From: Frankia gtarii
Lineage (GTDB): Bacteria; Actinomycetota; Actinomycetes; Frankiales; Frankiaceae
Assembly (NCBI RefSeq): GCF_025403375.1
Contig: NZ_JAMPTM010000007.1
Location: forward strand, 1-64,000
Length of the DNA: 64,000 nucleotides
Direction of reading: 5' to 3'
The notes below the pieces were generated by a model. That model was not told where the DNA came from. It worked only from the letters and a program-made list of their open reading frames with translations, and searched no databases. This document shows positions 35,978-42,295 of this stretch, piece by piece. Each line of letters opens with the position of its first letter. The stretch's first letter is position 1. Position numbers and translations under genes: made by a program.

Positions 35978-36943
35978 GTGAAACATCGACGCCTGGGACG
36001 CACCGGCCTGTCCGTCAGCGAGATCTCCTACGGAAACTGGATCACCCACGGTGATCAGATCGAGGCGGACGCGGCGACGGCATGCGTACGCGCCGCCCTC
36101 GACGAGGGCATCACGACTTTCGACACCGCGGACGTGTACGCGGGCACCCGCGCCGAGAGCGTGCTGGGCGACGCCCTGCACGGCGTGCGCCGGGAGTCCT
36201 ACGAGCTGTTCACCAAGGTCTACTGGCCGACCGGCCCCGGTGAGAACGACAGGGGCCTCGGGCGCAAGCACATCATCGAGTCCGCCCATGCCTCGCTGCG
36301 CCGGCTGCGCACCGACCATCTCGATCTCTACCAGGCGCACCGCTACGACCCGACGGTGCCGCTGGAGGAGACGCTGCGGGCCTTCGACGACCTGGTCCGC
36401 GCCGGCAAGGTGCTCTACATCGGGGTCTCCGAGTGGACCGCCGAGCAGATCACCGACGCGGTGCGCATCGCGGGCGAGCTGGGCCTGGACCGGATCATCT
36501 CCAACCAGCCGCAGTACTCGATGCTGTGGCGCACCATCGAGGCCGAGGTGGTGCCCGCCAGCGAGCAGGCCGGCATCTCCCAGATCGTCTGGTCGCCGAT
36601 CGCGCAGGGCGTGCTGACCGGCAAGTACCTGCCCGGCCAGCCCCCGCCGAGCGGCAGCCGCGCCACCGGCGGAGCCGGCGCGACGTTCATCGCCCGGCTG
36701 CTCAACGACGACGTCCTGGCCGCGGTGCAGAACCTGCGCCCGATCGCCGCGGACGCCGACCTGAGCATGGCCCAGCTCGCCGTCGCCTGGGTGCTCCAGA
36801 ACGACAACGTCGCCTCGGCGATCATCGGCGCCTCCCGGCCGGAGCAGGTGCGGGAGAACGTCAAGGCCGCCGGGGTGACCCTCGACCCGGCCCTGCTCAA
36901 GCGGATCGACGACGTGCTCGCCGACGTCATCCAACGCAACTGA
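35978..36943 (+). CDS. Aldo/keto reductase, potassium-channel-beta-like subfamily
   Basis: The 321-residue NADPH-dependent TIM-barrel reductase has the catalytic Asp and Tyr in FDTADVYAGTRAE, the Lys in LFTKVYWP and the His in LYQAHRYDP. The cofactor segment IGASRPEQVRENVKA is present near the C-terminus. The opening MKHRRLGRTGLSVSEISYG is typical of YghZ/Kv-beta relatives. The substrate is unknown. It lies 55 bp after the DUF3043 gene and could be read from the same transcript. Confidence 0.85.
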   Translation: MKHRRLGRTGLSVSEISYGNWITHGDQIEADAATACVRAALDEGITTFDTADVYAGTRAESVLGDALHGVRRESYELFTKVYWPTGPGENDRGLGRKHIIESAHASLRRLRTDHLDLYQAHRYDPTVPLEETLRAFDDLVRAGKVLYIGVSEWTAEQITDAVRIAGELGLDRIISNQPQYSMLWRTIEAEVVPASEQAGISQIVWSPIAQGVLTGKYLPGQPPPSGSRATGGAGATFIARLLNDDVLAAVQNLRPIAADADLSMAQLAVAWVLQNDNVASAIIGASRPEQVRENVKAAGVTLDPALLKRIDDVLADVIQRN

Positions 36944-36996
36944 GGCCGCCGCCGAGCCCGATCGAGGTGACCGGTGAGCCGCGGGGCGGGCGGGGC

Positions 36997-37602
36997 TCAG
37001 CCTGAGCGGTCGTCGTCGACGGGCCGGCGGAAGGCGGCGGTCAGCGCGGCCCAGGTCCGATCCAGGTCCGAGCCCGGCAGGTACCGGCCGTCCAGCTCGA
37101 GGATGATCGTGCCGTGCGCCGCCGCCCACAGCGCCTGCGCGAGATAGGGCTCCCCCGTGGCCCGGTAGAACGGCTCGCCCGCCCACTCCTCCACACCCGC
37201 GGTGAGCTGATCGCGGCGCAGCGGGCCGGCGGTGACCAGCCGGTAGAGGTTCGGCTGCGCGCGGGCGTGCGCGCGGTAGGCCGCCAGCAGGTCGCCGAGC
37301 ACGCCCGCGGCGTCGGCGCGGTCGACGACGCCGTGCAGCAGGTCACCGGTCTCGACGAGGGCGGCGTCGACCAGCATGGTCTCCAGCTGCGTCTTGCCGG
37401 CGAGGTGTTTGTACAGCGAGGGCGCGCGGATGCCCAGCAGCTCGCCGAGCCGGCGCATCGTCAGCGCCGCCGCGCCCTCGTGCTCCAACACCTCCCGCGC
37501 GACGGCGATGATCTCGCCGACCCGCGGCGAGGTCGGCGCCAGCTCGGGCCGGGGCGCGACGGGCGCCAGCGGCAGCCCGCCCAGGGCCTGCGGTGTGCCC
37601 AT
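36997..37602 (-). CDS. TetR-family repressor with WHG-type C-terminal domain
   Basis: The 201-residue regulator has a TetR DNA-binding domain (RVGEIIAVAREVLEHEGAAA, LTMRRLGELLGIRAPSLYKH with the recognition helix, AGKTQLETMLV) and a WHG-like ligand domain (LWAAAHGTIILELDGRYL). It follows the F420-type oxidoreductase gene by 41 bp on the same strand, so the two form an operon. Two near-identical palindromic operators precede that operon. Autoregulation together with the oxidoreductase gene is the simplest reading; the inducer is unknown. Confidence 0.85.
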   Translation of the reverse strand: MGTPQALGGLPLAPVAPRPELAPTSPRVGEIIAVAREVLEHEGAAALTMRRLGELLGIRAPSLYKHLAGKTQLETMLVDAALVETGDLLHGVVDRADAAGVLGDLLAAYRAHARAQPNLYRLVTAGPLRRDQLTAGVEEWAGEPFYRATGEPYLAQALWAAAHGTIILELDGRYLPGSDLDRTWAALTAAFRRPVDDDRSG

Positions 37603-37643
37603 CGGTCCCCTCTCCCGCGGCGCCGGGGTGACGAGGCCGCCGA

Positions 37644-38129
37644 TCAACCCACGGTCAGCGCGAAGACCGGATGGCGGGGCGCGATCCGGCGGATCTCCTC
37701 GTCGGTGGAGTCGGGCCCGATCCCGTCGAAGAAGGCGCCGACCTCGGCCTTCCAACGCTTCAGGTAGGCCCGTAGCACGGCGACGCTGTCCGCCGGCTCC
37801 AGCTCGTCGGCGTGGTAGAGCGTACGCGAGCGCCCCCGCAACAGATACAGCTCGCCGCCCGCGGCGCGGACGTTGCGGACCCACTGCCCGTGGCCGCGCG
37901 CCGACACCAGGTACTGCCGCCCCTCGTGGGTGAGCAGGTTCACCGGGGTCCGCCGCGGCTGGCCGCTGGCCCGGCCGCGCACCTCCAGCACCCGGCTGCC
38001 CAGCACGCTCACGCCGGCCCGGGTCACCAGGGCCACGAGGCGGTTGGCCACGTTGCGGGTGAACCAGCCGGGCGCGAGGTAGTGCGCGCCGGTGGGACGG
38101 GACGACGCCTGGTCACGCTGCTCGGTCAT
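37644..38129 (-). CDS. Deazaflavin (F420)-dependent nitroreductase-like oxidoreductase, Ddn family
   Basis: The 161-residue split-barrel protein belongs to the nitroreductase/Ddn family that uses F420: VEVRGRASGQPRRTPVNLLT, QYLVSARGHGQWVRNVRAAG and the C-terminal HPVFALTVG are typical. Members reduce enones, quinones or nitro compounds. ATG 38129 has a GGAGG site 9 bases upstream. It is the first gene of the operon with a TetR repressor, behind the double palindrome at 38158-38197. This arrangement suggests inducible detoxification or modification of a small molecule. Confidence 0.83.
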   Translation of the reverse strand: MTEQRDQASSRPTGAHYLAPGWFTRNVANRLVALVTRAGVSVLGSRVLEVRGRASGQPRRTPVNLLTHEGRQYLVSARGHGQWVRNVRAAGGELYLLRGRSRTLYHADELEPADSVAVLRAYLKRWKAEVGAFFDGIGPDSTDEEIRRIAPRHPVFALTVG

Positions 38130-38157
38130 CAGCTTGTACCTCCGGAACGACGGATCA

Positions 38158-38197
38158 GCTAACACCGTTAGCCGCAACGTTAGCTAACAGCGTTAGC
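38158..38197 (-). promoter_or_regulatory. Double TetR operator of the oxidoreductase-TetR operon
   Basis: Two perfect palindromes, GCTAACACCGTTAGC (38158-38172) and GCTAACAGCGTTAGC (38183-38197), share the form GCTAAC-N3-GTTAGC and have centres 25 bp apart. A third half-site, GTTAGC at 38179-38184, overlaps the second. They lie 29-68 bp upstream of the oxidoreductase ATG, where the promoter should be. Confidence 0.8.
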
Positions 38198-38416
38198 CTC
38201 AGGCTTGTCAACCGCGATCGCCGGAGTTCAGCCCGCGACCAGCGGGTAGGCATGACCAGGCCGTTGCGATCGGCGGCGGATGCGTGGGAAAACGCCTTCA
38301 TGTCTCTTCCACCGGGCTCGGCGTCTGGTCTATCCCTGCGGAAGAGACAGGCAGCGCCGCTCCCATGCAGACCGCGTCGCGCGCGAAACCGCGTCACACG
38401 TCAGGCCCGGCACGGC

Positions 38417-38629
38417 TCAGGTGACCGGCCGCAGGCTCATCGGGCCGTAGACGCGCCGTCCGGCGTCAAGCAGCGTGACCTGGACGACGCCCGCCTCGAG
38501 CAGGTCACGCCACGTCTCGCCGAGCCAGGTCTCGGCGTCGCCCTGGCTGGTGAAGGATTCGGAGCTCGACGCACCGCCGACCGTGACGATCACTCCGTCG
38601 TCGCCCTCGTAACGCCAGGTCCAGGTCAT
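38417..38629 (-). CDS. Small conserved actinobacterial protein
   Basis: The 70-residue protein opens MTWTWRYEGDDGVIVTVGG and contains SFTSQGDAETWLGETWRDL and a strongly patterned end VQVTLLDAGRRVYGPMSL. Similar 65-75-residue proteins are widespread in actinobacteria without assigned function. The alternation suggests a small beta-alpha-beta fold. There is no signal or membrane segment. The upstream flanking 342 bp contain no partner gene. Confidence 0.75.
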   Translation of the reverse strand: MTWTWRYEGDDGVIVTVGGASSSESFTSQGDAETWLGETWRDLLEAGVVQVTLLDAGRRVYGPMSLRPVT

Positions 38630-38971
38630 GCGTGGGTCCCTTCACCGGGGCGGCCCGAGTCGGCCAGCCGCCTTGCGCGATCGCCCGATCGGTCGACCGG
38701 TGGACCCATCCAACCGCGTGCCCTGCGTCGGCGCGGCGCCGCGGATCAGCGTGCCGCCCATCGCCGCCCGCGCCAGGGCCGATGCTCCGCGGCGGATCGG
38801 CTGAGCGGACCGACGGTTCGGTGCCGCACGCCACTGGCGCGCATGCGGACCCCCACGCCAGGATGTCCTCGACGCCGGTAACGTCAGCCCTGACGGACAT
38901 GGTCACGGAACCACCCGGGACATCCGGTCGAGCGCACATCCGGTATATCCGGTCGAGGAGGAAGAACCCGC
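38630..38971. other. Intergenic region, nothing recognised
   Basis: The 342 bp between the divergent small genes show no ORF with coding character. CGTCAG-CC-CTGACG is a small inverted repeat at 38884-38897. ACATCCGGTCGAG and ATATCCGGTCGAG are direct repeats just before the small membrane-protein start. Confidence 0.4.
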
Positions 38972-39142
38972 GTGGGAACGACCGTCTACAACGCCGCAGC
39001 CTTCGCCGCCGAGTCCGCGGAGCACGACCCGCCCCTGACCTGGTGGGCTGCCGTGATCGTCACCTTCGTGGCCATCTTCCTGCTGGCGGCCGTGCTCGCG
39101 CTGATGACCCGATGGGAGCGCAAGCGCCACCCGCACGGTTGA
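38972..39142 (+). CDS. Small single-pass membrane protein
   Basis: The 56-residue product of GTG 38972 has an N-terminal soluble stretch (TTVYNAAAFAAESAEHDPPL), one strong helix (WWAAVIVTFVAIFLLAAVLALM) and a basic tail, TRWERKRHPHG, that fixes its cytoplasmic orientation. The ribosome site GAGGAGGAAG precedes the start. It ends 27 bp before cobU on the same strand and may be co-transcribed with it. Function unknown. Confidence 0.65.
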   Translation: MGTTVYNAAAFAAESAEHDPPLTWWAAVIVTFVAIFLLAAVLALMTRWERKRHPHG

Positions 39143-39169
39143 TCCGGACGCGGTGACGGGGGCCCCACG

Positions 39170-40621
39170 GTGCGGGTGACGCTGCTCGGCACGGGTTCGG
39201 CGGACGGCTGGCCGAACCCGTGGTGCGACTGCGCCTCCTGTGCCTGGGCACGCAGGCACGAGGTCCGCGGCCAGACCGCCGTTCTCGTCGATGACGCCCT
39301 GCTCCTCGACTGCGGCCCCGACGTGCCGCGGACCGCCGCCCGGCTCGGTGTCCGGCTCTCCGGCCTGCGCCATCTGCTGATCAGTCACGCGCATCCCGAC
39401 CACCTCGGCCCCGAGAGTCTGATGTGGCGGTCGTGGTCGTCCGCCGCCGGTCGGCCGCTCGACGTCGTCGGGCCGCCCGCGGCGCTGGCGGTGTGCCGCG
39501 AGTTCCTGACCCGCTGGGAGGGCGCCGACCCGGCACGGGAGGGCTCCGACCTGCGATTCGTCCCGGCAACGGCGGGTGGCGGGTCGCCAGTCGATGGTCC
39601 GCTGCGCCTCGGCGCGGGCGACGCCGGGTACCTCGTGCGCCCGCTGGCCGCCCGGCACGGCGACGCGAGCATCGGCCCGGCGGTCCTTTACGACGTCACC
39701 GCCCCCGACGGCGGCCGGCTGCTCTACGGCTGCGACACCGCCGCGCCGCTGCCCGCACCGACGCTCGCCGCGGTGACCGGCCGGGCGTACGACGTGGTGC
39801 TGCTGGAGGAGAACAACGGGGATCGGCCGGGCTTCGGCGAGCATCTCGACCTGGCCTCCTTCGCCGAGGTCGTCGCGGAGCTGCGCCGCCGCGGCGCCGT
39901 GGTCGACGGCACCCGGGTGCTCGCCGTCCACCTCAGCCACCGCAACCCGCCCGGGGACGAGCTGGCCCGCCGGCTCGCTTTGCTCGGCGCGCAGGCTCCC
40001 GGCGACGGCGCCGTCCTCGACCTCACGCCTCGCGCGCCGCTCCGGCTCGTCCAGTCCCCCGCGCCCGCCACGCAGCCCGCGAGTCCCGCCGCGCAGCCCC
40101 CGCCGCACCGGGTACTGATCACCGGTGGGGCCCGGTCGGGGAAGTCCGCCGAGGCGGAACGCCGGCTGCTCGCCGAGCCGGCGGTGGTGTATGTCGCCAC
40201 GTCCGCGCCCCCGGACGCCACGGACGCCGAGTGGTCGGCGCGGATCGCCGCGCACCGCGAGCGCCGACCAGCGGCGTGGACGACCGTGGAGACCCTCGAT
40301 CTGGTGCCGCTGCTGCGCTCGCCGGGGCCGCCGCTGCTCGTCGACGGCGTCGGGCTGTGGGTCGCCGCGCTGCTCGACGACCCGGCGGAGCTAGCGACAC
40401 GGGTGGGTGAGCTGGTCGAGGCGTGGCGGCACACCGCGCGCCGCGTGGTCGCAGTGACCGACGAGGTCGGCTCCGGGGTGGTGCCGGCGTCGGCCGCCGG
40501 CCGACGATTCCGCGACGCCCTCGGTCTCCTCAACGCCGAGCTCGCCGCCGCCTCCGACGAGGTCTGGCAGGTCGTGGCCGGCACCGCGATCCGGCTACGC
40601 CCCCGAGCCGCGGACTCGTAA
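39170..40621 (+). CDS. cobU: Metallo-beta-lactamase-fold domain fused to CobU kinase/guanylyltransferase
   Basis: The 483-residue fusion starts with an MBL-fold domain (about 1-285) with the HxHxDH motif in LLISHAHPDHLGPE and further ligands in VLAVHLSHRNPPGD. A Pro-rich linker leads to CobU (about 310-480). It has P-loop ITGGARSGKSAEAE, YVATSAPPDATDAEW, and TDEVGSGVVPASAAGRRFRD. CobU phosphorylates adenosylcobinamide and transfers GMP to it in late B12 assembly. The MBL part may be an extra phosphohydrolase or esterase. cobT and cobS lie 16.7 kb to the right, separated by accessory genes. Confidence 0.87.
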   Translation: MRVTLLGTGSADGWPNPWCDCASCAWARRHEVRGQTAVLVDDALLLDCGPDVPRTAARLGVRLSGLRHLLISHAHPDHLGPESLMWRSWSSAAGRPLDVVGPPAALAVCREFLTRWEGADPAREGSDLRFVPATAGGGSPVDGPLRLGAGDAGYLVRPLAARHGDASIGPAVLYDVTAPDGGRLLYGCDTAAPLPAPTLAAVTGRAYDVVLLEENNGDRPGFGEHLDLASFAEVVAELRRRGAVVDGTRVLAVHLSHRNPPGDELARRLALLGAQAPGDGAVLDLTPRAPLRLVQSPAPATQPASPAAQPPPHRVLITGGARSGKSAEAERRLLAEPAVVYVATSAPPDATDAEWSARIAAHRERRPAAWTTVETLDLVPLLRSPGPPLLVDGVGLWVAALLDDPAELATRVGELVEAWRHTARRVVAVTDEVGSGVVPASAAGRRFRDALGLLNAELAAASDEVWQVVAGTAIRLRPRAADS

Positions 40622-40653
40622 GCCGTCGACCGCGGATTCGAGCCCCATCCACC

Positions 40654-41052
40654 TCACCACAATCTGTCATCATGCCCGGGATTACACGTGTACACCGGAA
40701 GATCATTGGGCGGGGCCGTGGCTGCGATCCTGGTGGCGTCATACGCGCGGGCTGAAGACTTGCGGCCGGCCCGCCGCCGTGCGGCCGCCACCCGCCCGAA
40801 CGCCCGCGCCGCCGGCGCGTCGAAAGGCAGCGGGTCGAAAGGCAGCGGGTCGAAAGGCAGCGGGTCGAAAGGCAGCGCGTCGAAGTCGGCCTCCGCCTGC
40901 TGAACATGAGCCTGGCGGGCGGCGCGCTCCCCATCCGTCGTCGCGACCAGCGGCCGGGCCGAAAGCTCGACCAAGGTGACCGCGGTGATGAGCGGCTCCG
41001 CCGGAAGGCTGGCCGGGTCCTCGATCCGCAACAAGATGATCTTGCTGCTCAT
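40654..41052 (-). pseudogene. Decayed VapC-like PIN-domain toxin
   Basis: The translation keeps a PIN core: LLRIEDPASLPAEPLITAVT, LVELSARPLVATTDGERAAR, RAFGRVAAARRRAGRKSSAR and DLPVYTCNPG. The N-terminal MIVLDTS-type strand that supplies the first catalytic Asp is missing, replaced by SSKIILLR. A one-residue insertion disturbs the YDA-(M)IAATA helix. The end is cut after CNPGHDD. Four tandem DPLPF units interrupt the middle. No antitoxin gene is adjacent. It is therefore probably non-functional. Sequence between 41053 and 41103 in frame is not toxin-like. Confidence 0.6.
40819..40878. repeat. Four 15-bp tandem units inside the VapC remnant
   Basis: GTCGAAAGGCAGCGG is repeated four times (last copy ends CGC) and then decays into GTCGAAGTCGG. 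On the reverse strand each unit reads DPLPF. Intact VapC relatives carry a single such segment (FDxLPF), so this is an expansion inside the pseudogene. Confidence 0.9.
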
Positions 41053-41173
41053 GTTGAGGATGCCACGCTGCGGCCAGTGACAGCGAGTGCAGTCGCTGTG
41101 CACGCACCGGCAGTGACGCGGGTCGAACGCATCGAGACTTCGACGTTATGAAACGTGGTTCCGACCTATCGAT

Positions 41174-41205
41174 CCAGGTGAAACGTTCATCCGTCCTTCA
41201 CCTGG
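41174..41205. promoter_or_regulatory. 9-bp inverted repeat, candidate RpiR operator
   Basis: CCAGGTGAA (41174-41182) and TTCACCTGG (41197-41205) are perfect arms around 14 bp, centred about 57 bp upstream of the RpiR start codons. The inner TGAAACGTTCA is itself a near-palindrome. RpiR-family proteins often bind TGAA/TTCA half-sites, so this is a likely autoregulatory and operon operator. Confidence 0.6.
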
Positions 41206-41246
41206 CCACGATCGAATGTTCCGGGGCGGGTCTTAGCGTGAAATTC

Positions 41247-42185
41247 GTGACCATGACCCCACAGAACACCACCCAGCCCGGACTCGCGGGTGACGCGCCA
41301 CCCGGCTCGCCCGGCTCGCCCGGCTCGACTGGCTCGACTGGCTCCTTCGGCCCGATCATGGAGCACGTCCGCGCCCACTCCGCGTCGCTGTCGGCGGCCG
41401 AGCAGCGTGTCGCCCGAGCCATCCTGTCCGACCCGGTCGGGGTCGTGCATCTGTCGGTCAGCGACCTGGCCCAGATCGCCGGAAGCTCCCCGGCGACGGT
41501 GGTGCGGTTCTGCCAGGCGCTGGGTCTGCGGGGCTTCCAGGAGCTGAAGCTGGCGCTGGCCCGCGAGTCGATCCCGGCCGAGCGACAGCTGCTCGACGAG
41601 ATCGAGCCGGGCGACGGTCCGGCCGAGGTGACCAGCAAGGTCCTCTCCGGCGCGGCCAATGCCCTGCAGTCGGCCGCCCAGTCGGTCAACTCCGAGGCGA
41701 TGGGGCAGGTCGCCGAGTTGCTCGGTGACGCCCGTCGCATCGTCTTCGCCGCCGTCGGTACCTCGGCCTCGCTCGCTGGCGACGTCGCCTACCGCTTCAC
41801 CACCATCGGACTCGACGCATCCTTCGCCGCCGACGTGCACATCCAGCACGTCACGGCTCGGATGCTCACCGCCGAGGATCTGTGCTTCGCGATCAGCCAC
41901 ACCGGCTCGACCGTCGAGACCCTGGCCACCGTCCGTGCCGCCGCCGCCGCGGGCGCCGCGACCGTGGCGCTGACCAGCTTCGCCACCTCACCGCTCACCG
42001 AGCTCGTCGATCACGTGCTCGTGGCCGGAAGTCGAGAAACCGCCTATCGCATCGAGGCGATGACCAGCCGCATCGTCCACCTGACCATTCTCGACGCGCT
42101 GTTCGTGCTGCTGGCCCTGCGCCAGCCCAACGCCCAGCTCGCCCTCGCCGAGACCGCCGACATCCTCATCGAACACCGCCTGTAA
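41247..42185 (+). CDS. MurR/RpiR-family transcriptional regulator
   Basis: The 312-residue regulator has an RpiR N-terminal HTH (LSAAEQRVARAILSDPVGV, SDLAQIAGSSPATVVRFCQA) and a C-terminal SIS sugar-phosphate-binding domain (IVFAAVGTSASLAGDVAYRF, AISHTGSTVETLATVRAAAA). A GSPGSPGSTGSTGS tail lies near the N-terminus. It opens the eight-gene uptake locus and ends 110 bp before the next gene. SIS domains usually sense a phosphorylated sugar, which fits the phosphoesterases and HAD phosphatase downstream. Start is GTG 41247 or ATG 41253; the upstream frame to 41148 would run through the palindrome. Confidence 0.88.
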   Translation: MTMTPQNTTQPGLAGDAPPGSPGSPGSTGSTGSFGPIMEHVRAHSASLSAAEQRVARAILSDPVGVVHLSVSDLAQIAGSSPATVVRFCQALGLRGFQELKLALARESIPAERQLLDEIEPGDGPAEVTSKVLSGAANALQSAAQSVNSEAMGQVAELLGDARRIVFAAVGTSASLAGDVAYRFTTIGLDASFAADVHIQHVTARMLTAEDLCFAISHTGSTVETLATVRAAAAAGAATVALTSFATSPLTELVDHVLVAGSRETAYRIEAMTSRIVHLTILDALFVLLALRQPNAQLALAETADILIEHRL

Positions 42186-42295
42186 CACCGCCTGTAACAC
42201 CGCGTGTAACCCCCGCTGCACCCAACCAGTTCCGCCGACCGCCGTGACCCCAACGGCCATGCCGTGCTGCCCGAAAGCAGCGAGAGGGAGAAGCA

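Noticed and set aside
40819-40878. Short direct repeats considered as a CRISPR array
   Set aside because: The units are 15 bp with no spacers and encode a peptide in a pseudogene. No cas gene is present. The other tandem repeats were rejected for the same reason.
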